Shown: piece after piece, positions 34,850 to 42,123 of the stretch | Position numbering within the stretch: the stretch's first letter is position 1 | Layout of the letters: every line of letters begins with the position of its first letter | Source of the DNA: a bacterium | Lineage (GTDB): Bacteria > UBP6 > UBA1177 | Assembly (NCBI GenBank): GCA_017645765.1 | Contig: JAGCNV010000039.1 | Coordinates: 1-42,123, forward strand | Length of the DNA stretch: 42,123 nt | Direction of reading: 5' to 3' | Program-made: the position numbers and the translations under genes | The notes under the pieces: generated by a model | The model's input: the letters and a program-made list of their open reading frames with translations, nothing else | What the model was told of the DNA's origin: nothing | Databases searched by the model: none

Positions 34850-35191
34850 TCAGATGTTCTCGCAGGATGCGGTTCCCAGATTTTTCAGAGCATCTGGATT
34901 GTTGGCGGTGATCATTCCGAGTGTAGGGCATTTTTCCATATCGGCGCAGTCTCCGCAGGTCGTAAACCCTTTTTTCATCGCACACTGGCGGATGGCGCAG
35001 AGTTTTTCGCAGTAAACGGTTTTGACTCCGTCTGCACGGCATCCGGTGCAGTTGATCTGTTCCGGCAGAATTGTTGTGTGGTTCAGTTCGCTCCAAAGTT
35101 TTGCGGTTTTTTCACGCAGCACCTGATCGTTGTTTTTTGTCGCTATGAATACGTCGCATTTTTCGCAGTCAAGCCCGCAGTATGCAATCAT
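34850..35191 (-). CDS. DUF3795 cysteine-rich protein
   Basis: The 113-residue protein has the DUF3795 layout: an N-terminal YCGLDCEKCDVF, a central INCTGCRADG, then YCEKLCAIRQCAMKKG and FTTCGDCADMEKCP. The many paired cysteines suggest a metal or iron-sulfur site. GGAG precedes ATG 35191. No shared promoter element is present and the gene stands alone. The biochemical role of the family is unknown. Confidence 0.8.
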   Translation of the reverse strand: MIAYCGLDCEKCDVFIATKNNDQVLREKTAKLWSELNHTTILPEQINCTGCRADGVKTVYCEKLCAIRQCAMKKGFTTCGDCADMEKCPTLGMITANNPDALKNLGTASCENI

Positions 35192-35328
35192 TATTCAGCT
35201 CCAAATCAGTAAAAAACAGGAATTTATATCAGAATCGCCAGAATAATGAAGCTTTTGCAAAAAGTGCTGATTCTATCGAAAAATTGGATGATCCTAGATT
35301 TTTGGATTGATTCTATTCAGTGTAAAGC

Positions 35329-37164
35329 TTAGCAGCCGGGAACGTTCGGAGTGTACTGTGCGCACTCAGGAGTTTCGAATGTCGGCAGAACAAGTGCGAC
35401 ACCGGTTGTCATCCAGCATGGATCGCAGACACATACTCCTTTTTCACCTGAGTAGTCACAGTGACCGTGGCTTGCAGGGTTGATAAGGAAGCTTGCCTGT
35501 CCGCATGACGAGTCGCAATCTTTGATACAAAGGGTGCCTGCATCATTGAGGTGGTATTTTTCTTCGCATTCGTTACAGGTCGGGCCTGTGAAATGATCTG
35601 TGCATGCACAGGTCGTTTTGCCGGTTCTGTCTGCCGTGCATGTTCCGTGTCCGTTGCAGAAGTGAGCTCCGTCACAGTTGAGGCAGCCGTTGCCGGAGTA
35701 GTATTCCGCGCACTGGCATGTCGATTCATCCCAAGAAGAACATTCGCTGCAAAGGGCTTCGCTTTCTGCCGAAAATATGGGAGCAATTTCTTTGCACGAT
35801 TTGGTATTGCCGTCGCATATTTCGTTTGCATCTGCAACTTCGGTGCAGTTGTCGTAACCTGTGCAGCCTGCACGCTGAGTGACTCCGTCACCGCAGACCA
35901 TAAGGCTTGTGCATTCTGCGTTGCACTGCCCGTAGATCGTTCCGTTCGTAGCTTTGCCGTCATCGCAGACTTCGCCGTTAAGCTCGACTATAGCTGCATC
36001 TCCGCAGTAGCTGAGGGTAGCATCTTCTTCGGAGAGTTTGCAGTCTGTCGTGCAGCGTTTGCAGGTCACGCCTTCCTGTTCTTCCTCGCCGTATTTGCAG
36101 TATTCTGTTCCGTTGTTTACGCCGTAGTCGCATTCTTCGTTTATGCCTTCAGTTACTACGCAGTCTTCCCCGTAGCCTTCGCAGTTTTCGCGCTGGAGTT
36201 TTCCGTCACCACAGCCGTAGAAGCCCGTGCATTCAGCATTGCAGTGTCCGTAAACACCGTTGAGTTCGCCTTCATCGCAATTTTCGTTAGCCAGTTCATT
36301 GACAACACACATTTCCTCCGGCTCAGTCGGATCTGTGTCTGTAGTTTCCGTATCGGTATCTGTATTTTCTGTATCTGTAGTTTCTGTGTCTGTGTCTGTA
36401 GTTTCTGCATCTGTATCTGTATTTTCTGTATCTGTATCAGTTTCTTCTTCCGGCAGTTCACATACTGCTCTTTGAATAACAGCGTCGCCGCATCTTTCGC
36501 CTAAACCGGTGCATTCGGTATTGCACTTTCCGTATTTGCCGTTGTTCTCGCCGTCGTCGCAAGCTTCTTCGCCGTTGACAACTCCGTCTCCGCAGTAGTC
36601 GCCTACACCAGTGCAGATGGCGTTGCAGTATCCGTAAATGCCGTTGTTTTCGCCGTCGTCACACTCTTCGGTGCCGTTTTTAACGCCGTCGCCGCATCTT
36701 TCGTCAAGCGTGCAGTCAGCCTTGCAGCCGTTGTAGCCGCCGACATTGGCATCTGTTCCTTTGTCGCAGGCTTCTTCGCCGTTGACTGTGCCGTCGCCGC
36801 AGTAGTCTGCCAAAGTGCAGTCCTCGTTGCAGCCGCCGTAATGACCGTCATTAGCGTCTTTGCCGTCGTCGCAGGCTTCGGAGCCGTTGACAATTCCGTC
36901 TCCGCAGTATTCTGTAGGCTCGACAGTTACGCAGGAACCGTCTTTACATTCTTTACCGTCCTGACAATCCTCGGAAGTGACGCACTCAGGCTTCGTTTCC
37001 GGTTTTTCCTCAGGCTCTTTGTCAACACAAAAACCTTCTTTGCATTCACGACCGTCACCGCAGTCGGAATTGGTAACGCATTCCGGCTTTTCCTTTTTGT
37101 CCCCGCCGCAGGAAACAATAAAAGCCAGAATAAATACTACAGCCAGACATTTGAATTTCTTCAT
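35329..37164 (-). CDS. Lipoprotein with DUF4215 (Myxococcus cysteine-rich) repeats and EGF-like modules
   Basis: ATG 37164 (AGAGGT upstream) gives 611 residues with a lipobox (LAFIVSC). Two short modules (CVTNSDCGDGRECKEGFC and CVTSEDCQDGKECKDGSC) precede about nine DUF4215 repeats of the form YCGDGxVNGxEACDDGxxxN...GxCNxxCT. After these come EGF/laminin-like modules (CNGHGTCTADRTGKTTCAC, then TGPTCNECEEKYHL). A Thr/Asp/Glu-only stretch lies inside the array near residues 240-290. Such disulfide-rich proteins are exported and found on the surface or outer membrane of Myxococcota and relatives. It probably is a structural or adhesive surface protein. It has its own promoter region upstream, downstream of the tRNA genes. 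Confidence 0.85.
   Translation of the reverse strand: MKKFKCLAVVFILAFIVSCGGDKKEKPECVTNSDCGDGRECKEGFCVDKEPEEKPETKPECVTSEDCQDGKECKDGSCVTVEPTEYCGDGIVNGSEACDDGKDANDGHYGGCNEDCTLADYCGDGTVNGEEACDKGTDANVGGYNGCKADCTLDERCGDGVKNGTEECDDGENNGIYGYCNAICTGVGDYCGDGVVNGEEACDDGENNGKYGKCNTECTGLGERCGDAVIQRAVCELPEEETDTDTENTDTDAETTDTDTETTDTENTDTDTETTDTDPTEPEEMCVVNELANENCDEGELNGVYGHCNAECTGFYGCGDGKLQRENCEGYGEDCVVTEGINEECDYGVNNGTEYCKYGEEEQEGVTCKRCTTDCKLSEEDATLSYCGDAAIVELNGEVCDDGKATNGTIYGQCNAECTSLMVCGDGVTQRAGCTGYDNCTEVADANEICDGNTKSCKEIAPIFSAESEALCSECSSWDESTCQCAEYYSGNGCLNCDGAHFCNGHGTCTADRTGKTTCACTDHFTGPTCNECEEKYHLNDAGTLCIKDCDSSCGQASFLINPASHGHCDYSGEKGVCVCDPCWMTTGVALVLPTFETPECAQYTPNVPGC
36322..36450. repeat. Low-complexity repeat coding for a Thr/Asp/Glu linker
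   Basis: The stretch is built from tandem variants of a six-base unit (on the plus strand GTATCT, GTGTCT, GTTTCT and alike), which on the minus strand code for repeated TDT, TETT and TDTEN peptides. It is flanked by cysteine-rich repeats. Such arrays can change in copy number by slippage, always in frame when the unit is six bases, and so alter linker length on a surface protein. Confidence 0.7.
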
Positions 37165-37282
37165 TTTCATACCTCTAAATAAAAAAAGTGAATAAACAGG
37201 CCCAAGCGAAGATACCACAAGGCCTGCTGAATTATATTCGGTTTTTTTTTATTGCAAAGATTTTTTCATTAAGTGCTGTAAA

Positions 37283-37370
37283 TGGTGCCGGAGACCGGGC
37301 TCGAACCGGTACAGGAGGTTGTCCCGAGGGATTTTAAGTCCCTTGCGTCTACCAATTCCGCCACTCCGGC
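37283..37370 (-). tRNA. tRNA-Leu(UAA)
   Basis: On the minus strand the acceptor 5' strand GCCGGAG pairs with CTCCGGC, followed by discriminator A and an encoded CCA (37283-37285). The anticodon loop CTTAAAA gives UAA. A long variable arm (CTCGGGACAACCTCCTGT region) marks a class II tRNA, and the T loop is GGTTCGAGCCC. It is the last of three tRNA genes in line. Confidence 0.95.
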
Positions 37371-37387
37371 GGTTATGAGTTTGAAAA

Positions 37388-37461
37388 TGGAGGCACCTTC
37401 CGGATTCGAACCGGAGATGGAGATTTTGCAGACCTCTGCCTTACCTCTTGGCTAAGGTGCC
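37388..37461 (-). tRNA. tRNA-Cys(GCA)
   Basis: On the minus strand GGCACCT pairs with AGGTGCC, followed by discriminator U, which is the cysteine identity base, and an encoded CCA (37388-37390). The anticodon loop CTGCAAA gives GCA. The T arm is CCGGTTCGAATCCGG. It is 17 bp upstream of tRNA-Leu in the same direction. Confidence 0.95.
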
Positions 37462-37498
37462 GACCAAAGAATTTCGATTGAAAAAGGACATAAAAAAA

Positions 37499-37573
37499 TG
37501 GAGCGGGAAACGGGATTCGGACCCGCGACGTCTACCTTGGCAAGGTAGCACTCTACCACTGAGTTATTCCCGC
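37499..37573 (-). tRNA. tRNA-Gly(GCC)
   Basis: On the minus strand GCGGGAA pairs with TTCCCGC, followed by discriminator U and an encoded CCA (37499-37501). The anticodon loop TTGCCAA gives GCC, and the T arm contains GGTCCGAATCC. It is the first of the Gly-Cys-Leu cluster, a common grouping for co-transcribed tRNAs. Confidence 0.95.
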
Positions 37574-37680
37574 TCTGGCAGGCGACAAGATAGTCAGAAA
37601 GTTTTGAATGTCAAGTTTTTTCTTCAATTTTGCAGCTGTCTCCTGAGACAAATTTAAAAAACTGGTGTTTTTATTGAGTT

Positions 37681-37760
37681 TTTGTAAAATACTGTGTTTT
37701 TGGAATTGAAACTTCGCGAGGTTCCAAATGAAGAAAATCACGACAGTTTTTTATGTTTTT
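37681..37760 (+). repeat. Duplicated leader and signal-peptide region, copy 1
   Basis: From about 37681 the sequence (GTAAAATACT, then CGAGGTTCCAAATGAAGAAA) closely matches 41707-41786 in front of the second Lcl-type lipoprotein. The match includes a possible -10 box (TAAAAT), the Shine-Dalgarno GAGGT and the first codons. The two genes are thus recent paralogues that kept their promoter. Confidence 0.7.
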
Positions 37761-39632
37761 GCCGTTCTGGCGCTTTTTGTGCTGATGACGGGCTGCGGCA
37801 GTTCAAAAAAGGAAACAGCAGAGAGCGATGCCGTAACGGATGTCGACAATGACATTGCAGCGGATAGCGATGTTGATGCCGACGCTGATCCTGAAGATTC
37901 GGAGATGGATGCCGACTCTGACGAAACCGAAGATGCGAATTCATGGCAAAAACTTCCTGATCTTGACTCTGGCGAGACAACTGATTTAGAAGAAATTATA
38001 GTATATGATGAAGACGATAGTGCCTGCGACAATGACGACAGTGAACCGATCAAAGACGACAGCTGTGCAATAATCAATGACAATATGTGGGCACCGCGCG
38101 CATCCGGCAATATGGGACACACTGATGCATCCAATTATTGCTATAACCTGACAGCTTGCGGCTATGATGACTGGAGGCTGCCCTCGATAAGTGAACTCAG
38201 AACTCTGATCAAGAACTGTCCGAATACTGAGACGGGCGGAAATTGCGAACTTTCAGACAGTTGTCTGATCCTCACTGATTGCTGGAATGCTGACGACTGC
38301 TATTCTTATGTTTGCAATCCAGGCTGCAATTACAGCAAATTCAAAGACAAAGGCTGGTACTGGTCATCTTCTGGTTTTTCCCAAACATTTGCTGTGGATG
38401 ATCCGGGTTTTGCATACGGTGTTGACTTTAATTACGGTGCAGTAGGTCGTAATGCTTGTACGAATTCAGGCGGAGTCCGGTGCGTTCGAAAAATTGACGG
38501 TTTTAACACAAATACCGGATGTAATGTTGTTGACGGCAATATGTGGTCATCAAAAAAATTTTTCTGGGGAAATAGTTGCGACAGTCTGACAGAGTGCGGA
38601 TTCAGCGATTGGCATCTGCCGACGATCGATGAACTCCGGACACTGATACGGAACTGCGAAGGCACTGTGACGGGCGGAGAATGCGGAGTTACAGATGAGT
38701 GCCTTTCAAAAAAGGATTGCTGGGCGCAAAATGTATGTTCTTCCTGTCCTCGTGATTCAAGCGGCAAATACAGCAAACTCGGTGACATTGATGTGCTTTT
38801 TTCTTCTTCCGCACAAGCCGATTACTCCAGCGACGATTGGTATGTCAACTTCATTTACGGCACAGTTGCCAGTGGTTCGCCGGGAACTTACACTGAATAT
38901 TTTTACCGTTGTGTCAGAAAATATTCAGATGACGAAACAGGCGGTAAAGGATGTATGTCCGACAAACACAAGTGCATAAACTCCCAATCGCTACATTGTG
39001 AAGAGGATTATTGGATTCCAGAAGAATATTGCGACTACACTTGTGATCCATCAACAGGAAAATGCCTCGAGGCGGAATGTGTTACTGACGAATACAGCTG
39101 TGGGGAAGGAAATCCTTCAACAAAATCCAGATATTGCAAAAAAGGTCATTGGAAAATCAAAAATTGCGAAGGAGAATGTGATCCGTCAACTGGAAAATGC
39201 CAAGATGTCTGTCACAATGTGGAAGGAAAAATGTGGTCGCCGCTGGCTGCAGAAACAATTTATGATGCGACTATGAGATGGCAGGATGCTGTAAATTATT
39301 GCGAAAATCTGACATCTTGTGAATATTCCGACTGGCATCTGCCTACAATCAGTGAACTTAGGACACTGATCCAAAACTGCCCGGACACGGAAACTGGCGG
39401 AGCGTGCGGTGTTACGGACGACTGTCTGGAATCCGATTGCTACGTGTACAAAAAATGCGAACCTAATAATTATGCTGTCATGAACGGTTATTTCAGTAAG
39501 TTGGGTGACATCAGAACATTATGGTCGTCTTCTAGTAATGGAAACAATTCTGCATGGACTATAGGCTTCACAGGTGGCTACATCTACTCCGGTTCAAAGT
39601 CATCAGAATATTATGTCCGCTGCGTGAGATAA
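37728..39632 (+). CDS. Lipoprotein with three Lcl/DUF1566-type units
   Basis: The 634-residue protein has a lipobox signal peptide (FVLMTGC) and then about 90 residues rich in Asp, Glu and Ser. Three Lcl_C/DUF1566 units follow: YNLTACGYDDWRLPSISELR, DSLTECGFSDWHLPTIDELR and ENLTSCEYSDWHLPTISELR, each with TLIxNC, TGGxC and a C-terminal WSSS or SSSA and RCVRK-type end. Between units two and three are two short cysteine modules (CDPSTGKCLEAEC, CDPSTGKCQDVC). It should be exposed outside the inner membrane, likely on the cell surface, as a binding protein of unknown ligand. GAGGT precedes ATG 37728. The promoter and signal region are duplicated at 41754. Confidence 0.8.
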   Translation: MKKITTVFYVFAVLALFVLMTGCGSSKKETAESDAVTDVDNDIAADSDVDADADPEDSEMDADSDETEDANSWQKLPDLDSGETTDLEEIIVYDEDDSACDNDDSEPIKDDSCAIINDNMWAPRASGNMGHTDASNYCYNLTACGYDDWRLPSISELRTLIKNCPNTETGGNCELSDSCLILTDCWNADDCYSYVCNPGCNYSKFKDKGWYWSSSGFSQTFAVDDPGFAYGVDFNYGAVGRNACTNSGGVRCVRKIDGFNTNTGCNVVDGNMWSSKKFFWGNSCDSLTECGFSDWHLPTIDELRTLIRNCEGTVTGGECGVTDECLSKKDCWAQNVCSSCPRDSSGKYSKLGDIDVLFSSSAQADYSSDDWYVNFIYGTVASGSPGTYTEYFYRCVRKYSDDETGGKGCMSDKHKCINSQSLHCEEDYWIPEEYCDYTCDPSTGKCLEAECVTDEYSCGEGNPSTKSRYCKKGHWKIKNCEGECDPSTGKCQDVCHNVEGKMWSPLAAETIYDATMRWQDAVNYCENLTSCEYSDWHLPTISELRTLIQNCPDTETGGACGVTDDCLESDCYVYKKCEPNNYAVMNGYFSKLGDIRTLWSSSSNGNNSAWTIGFTGGYIYSGSKSSEYYVRCVR

Positions 39633-39822
39633 GCGAAGCTAATTCCCGCAGAGATTCTCTTTTTCTTCGTAGTTAAGGCCCGAATTATGACAATTCGCGA
39701 AAGCAATCTTGCAATTTGGCAAAATTTCATTCGGTAATTTGGCTAGTTTTTATTCGGTGTTTTGGCTTTAAAACTTCTTCAGGATTTCAGATTTGCTGGA
39801 AAATGTCGTGGAAAGCAGATTG

Positions 39823-39859
39823 TTCTTAAAAAGTGCCTACAGGTGACACTTTTTAAGAA
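39823..39859. terminator. Strong hairpin at the end of the AlbA_2-type gene
   Basis: TTCTTAAAAAGTG (39823-39835) and CACTTTTTAAGAA (39847-39859) are perfect 13-base inverted repeats with an 11-base loop. The hairpin includes the stop codon of the minus-strand gene and lies after the plus-strand lipoprotein gene, so it may end transcription from both sides. The stem is AT-rich and lacks a long T-tail, so this is not a textbook intrinsic terminator. Confidence 0.5.
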
Positions 39860-41333
39860 TCCGTTGGTTGAGGTAAATTTATTTTCCAATGTCCACTTTT
39901 ATCGGGACCTATACGTTCAATCAAGTTAAGTTCTTTTAACTGGCTAAACAATCGTTCTGCCTGACGTTTGCTTATTCCTAAACTTTCGCTTGCTGCAACA
40001 GCAGAAATACTTGGGTTTTCAAAGATTAAATCTAATAATTTTTTAGCATTTACACCGACGTTTACACCGACATTTACTATGCTTTTCTGAATCTTTTTCA
40101 CCAAAGGAAGAGTCACTATCGTTTTACTCGGGCTGTTTTCGCCAAAACATTCTTCAATTACAGGCTCGCTTAATCCTGCGGTTTCCCACGTTTCAAAAAT
40201 ATCGGGAACACCGCTTCCTGCATGCTCTCCGAAACCAATCAGATTCAACATTTTCATAATATTTGCATTTCTCGGCTCGGAATCTCCGCCGCGAAGCATC
40301 TGTTTTTTCCCGACAATCGCTGTTCCGGGATTTTTGAGAACGATCTTGTCAGGATATTTGTCGATAACAATACCTCGGGGCAAAAAATAATCGGCATTTA
40401 CAAGACAGTTGACGAGTGCTTCTCGGACGATTTGTGAATAATTGTTTCATCAACTCTCACCATGCCGTCAAGCTGAAAAGGCTTTTCAAGATCTCTTGTC
40501 AGTTTGGCGGAAACCATAGTGAAAAAATCAAACACATTTCCCGTCCAATCCGGCGACTGTGACTGAATTCTGTCTGTCCATCTGACAGAAGGCAGAGCAT
40601 GATCTTTGTAATCTAAAAAGAAATTCGGATACTCTCTTGTAATAGTGTGTTCCAATCCGAACATCAGAAGTCCGGCGCAGGTCGGATGCATGTATTTATC
40701 CCTCAAATCGTTGCCTGCCGCCCCGATTCGTTCCAAAAATTCATCATCCGGAAGTTTCGCCCATGCATTTCCGCGATGTTCGTTTTCAAACCAGATGCGA
40801 TATGATTTGACAGATTCTTTGTCAAACACGGAAAGATCAAGATTTTCCAGAATTTTCATGTCTGTTGTCAATCTGCTCTGATCACGGAGCATTGCTTGAA
40901 CTTCGTCTCTGGTGCAATGGTAATCGCCTTCCAGCGTTCTTTTGAAAGTGCCTTTATACATATCTCCGTTTATATAGACAGGTTTATGCTCTCTACTTGC
41001 AGCCGGGACATTAATGACCACAATCACTGAATCCGCGATTTCGTAAATATTGACGTCCCTTTCATCAAGAAGATTAACACTTACTTTCTTGGAATCGTTG
41101 ATCTGATTCCAAAAATTCTTTATCAGTTTGGGAGCATCTTTCATGCCGGTCGCAAACCAAGAACCGTCTTTTCTTTCGCGGACTCCGCAGATAATCACAC
41201 CTCCGTAAGTGTTTGCCATCGCTGAATAAGTTTCCCACAAATTTTGAGGAAGACCTCCTTCCGCGGCCTTAACTTCGCGCCGATTGTCTTCTCTATATTT
41301 ATCAAACTTTTCAATAACAAAAACTTCATTCAT
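39853..41333 (-). pseudogene. AlbA_2/Schlafen-type ATP-binding regulator, split by a one-base frameshift
   Basis: Two minus-strand frames form one protein of about 490 residues. The first part (start 41333) is an AlbA_2 domain (NRREVKAAEGGLPQNLWETY, ANTYGGVIICGVRERKDGSW, YINGDMYKGTFKRT). The second, read from about 40428 on, continues with VREALVNCLVNADYF, PRGIVIDKYPDKIVLKNPG and FGEHAGSGVPDI, the usual HATPase-like part, and ends in a winged helix (NPSISAVAASESLGISKRQA). The frame breaks near 40425-40431: adding one base after AAATC restores the conserved KSVREALVN. Either the gene is broken or the sequence has an error. Family members are DNA-binding regulators or toxin-antitoxin and defence-linked proteins. 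It is not tied to the shared promoter regulon. Confidence 0.8.
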
Positions 41334-41753
41334 GGCTTCAAATCACCCTTAACAAAATAATTTAGAAATTCCAATAAACACCAATAACTACAATATTATA
41401 TCGACAAATTTTATAAATAAAAGTAAAAATATTTAAATATCTAATATTTGAAAAAGAGAGACTGTTTTGAGATTGTCTTAAAAACTACATTAAAAGGCTC
41501 GAAAGGACAATCAAACATCCCATGCTCCAACCGAATCACATTGCTCAACATGACGAATAGCATCAGCGCAAACATTTTGCGGAAAGTGCGGTTTTGGGCA
41601 AAAAAAATTCTGCTTTACACCAAAGACTACCAGAAAGAGGGCGAAGTTCAGTGTATTTCTGATTATTTCGCGTGGCTTTTGTGATTTATTGCCAAAACAT
41701 AGAATTTTTATAAAATACTTCGGTTTAAAAATCGAGACTTGTCGAGGTCGCAA
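41334..41753. other. Intergenic stretch without a convincing gene
   Basis: The first 130 bp are very AT-rich. Open frames in the rest (for example 41448-41684 plus, and a minus-strand frame from 42002) have no Shine-Dalgarno site and no recognisable motif, and the latter overlaps the signal peptide of the next lipoprotein gene. The last 50 bp hold the leader copy of that gene, with TATAAAAT near 41709-41716 as a possible -10 box. Confidence 0.6.
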
Positions 41754-42123
41754 ATGAAGAAAATCACGACACTTTTTTGTGCTCTGGCAATTTTGGCGCT
41801 TTTTGTGCTGATGACGGGTTGCGGTAGTTCGAAAAAAGAGACCGAAACCGGAGAAATTGCTGATAATGATGCGGTCGATGCCGATATTTACGACGGTGAT
41901 GACGCATATTCGGAGCCAAATGACGACTTTAACAAAACCGAAGATGCTGATGCCGGAAGCACTGAACCGGGCGATGATGACGCTGTAACTGAAACCGAAC
42001 AACAGGACGATGAAATAGATGACACCCGTTTCAACTATGATTGTTTACCCGGCGAATATACCTGCGGCGGCAATTTATTAATGTCCTGCAACGGTAGCGG
42101 TTATTGGGAAAATATAGAAGATA
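41754..42123 (+). CDS. Lcl-family-type lipoprotein, paralogue of 37728 (cut by window edge)
   Basis: The frame is open from ATG 41754 (GAGGT seven bases upstream) to the right edge, 123 codons. The signal peptide KKITTLFCALAILALFVLMT with the lipobox Cys in TGCGSSKKET is nearly identical to that of the lipoprotein at 37728. An Asp/Glu-rich linker follows, then YDCLPGEYTCGGNLLMSCNG, a small cysteine module similar to those between the Lcl units of the paralogue (compare SCGEGNPSTKSRYCKKG). The Lcl units themselves would lie beyond the edge, so the family is inferred from the N-terminus and duplicated leader. Confidence 0.8.
   Translation, partial: MKKITTLFCALAILALFVLMTGCGSSKKETETGEIADNDAVDADIYDGDDAYSEPNDDFNKTEDADAGSTEPGDDDAVTETEQQDDEIDDTRFNYDCLPGEYTCGGNLLMSCNGSGYWENIED

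Noticed and set aside
35551-36504. Long plus-strand frame of 317 codons opposite the DUF4215 gene
   Set aside because: It is the antisense shadow of cysteine/aspartate-rich repeats; it has no ribosome site, and its Ala/Val/Phe/Cys-rich composition follows from the repeat codons.
37283-37573. tRNA cluster as an integration site of the accessory region
   Set aside because: The regulon ends near 34753, about 2.5 kb away with two unrelated genes between; no repeat of a tRNA 3' end and no integrase gene were seen.
39700-39770. Imperfect short repeats (ATTCGGTAATTTGGC and ATTCGGTGTTTTGGC) between the lipoprotein and AlbA_2 genes
   Set aside because: Only two imperfect copies, no dyad symmetry and no link to a gene start; may be a decayed coding remnant, but nothing identifiable.
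41511-42002. Minus-strand frame of 163 codons at the right end
   Set aside because: It overlaps the signal peptide and acidic linker of the lipoprotein gene, has no ribosome site and no recognisable domain.

Overview
The window (about 42 kb, moderately AT-rich) looks like a chromosomal segment of a Gram-negative, probably deltaproteobacterial or Myxococcota-like bacterium. The signs are many lipoproteins with lipobox signal peptides, a protein built of Myxococcus-type cysteine-rich (DUF4215) repeats, several secreted proteins with tandem Lcl/DUF1566 units, and housekeeping genes (tsaB-like, clpA, three CCA-encoding tRNAs). The lineage is inferred from gene content only.

Layout. 1-1633: 5' part of an MmeI-like type IIG restriction-modification gene, cut by the window edge. 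1856-6631: housekeeping and envelope genes (TsaB fused in frame to a DUF465 helix, ClpA, an LPP20-like lipoprotein, a MORN-repeat protein). 6634-34752: a large accessory region. 34850-37164: a DUF3795 protein and a DUF4215 lipoprotein. 37283-37573: tRNA-Gly, -Cys and -Leu. 37728-42123: two paralogous Lcl-type lipoproteins (the second cut by the edge) flanking a frameshifted AlbA_2/Schlafen-type gene.

The accessory region is the main discovery candidate. Five transcription units on the minus strand each start behind the same promoter-like element (minus strand GTCAAC, 17 bp, CTTATA/CTTATG, with a conserved T-tract in the spacer), 33-85 bp before the first gene. Unit A encodes a CARF-like sensor, a sigma-70-like factor, an SF1 helicase, two PLD-like proteins with a shared C-terminal tail, and a RavA-like protein that has lost its ATPase core. 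Unit B encodes a predicted pseudokinase-helicase fusion and an HKD phospholipase D-family protein. Unit C is an Lcl-type lipoprotein. Unit D is a small zinc-ribbon protein. Unit E is an intact RavA-type MoxR ATPase, a ViaA-like VWA protein and a second RavA with a damaged Walker A. Divergent from unit A is a membrane-anchored STAND ATPase with a C-terminal HEPN motif (Rx4H). No cas genes or CRISPR array are visible.

Proposed reading (inference): this is one coordinately controlled NTP-dependent conflict or stress system. The CARF-like protein and the STAND-HEPN protein would be sensors or effectors, the sigma-like protein the dedicated transcription factor for the five units, two helicase/PLD modules would act on nucleic acid, and the RavA/VWA set would be a chaperone or switch. 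A second block inside the region (24250-29283: radical-SAM/glycosyltransferase fusion, GT-A-like protein, histidine-phosphatase/O-methyltransferase fusion, WG-repeat protein) lacks the element and may be an unrelated passenger or a modification pathway.
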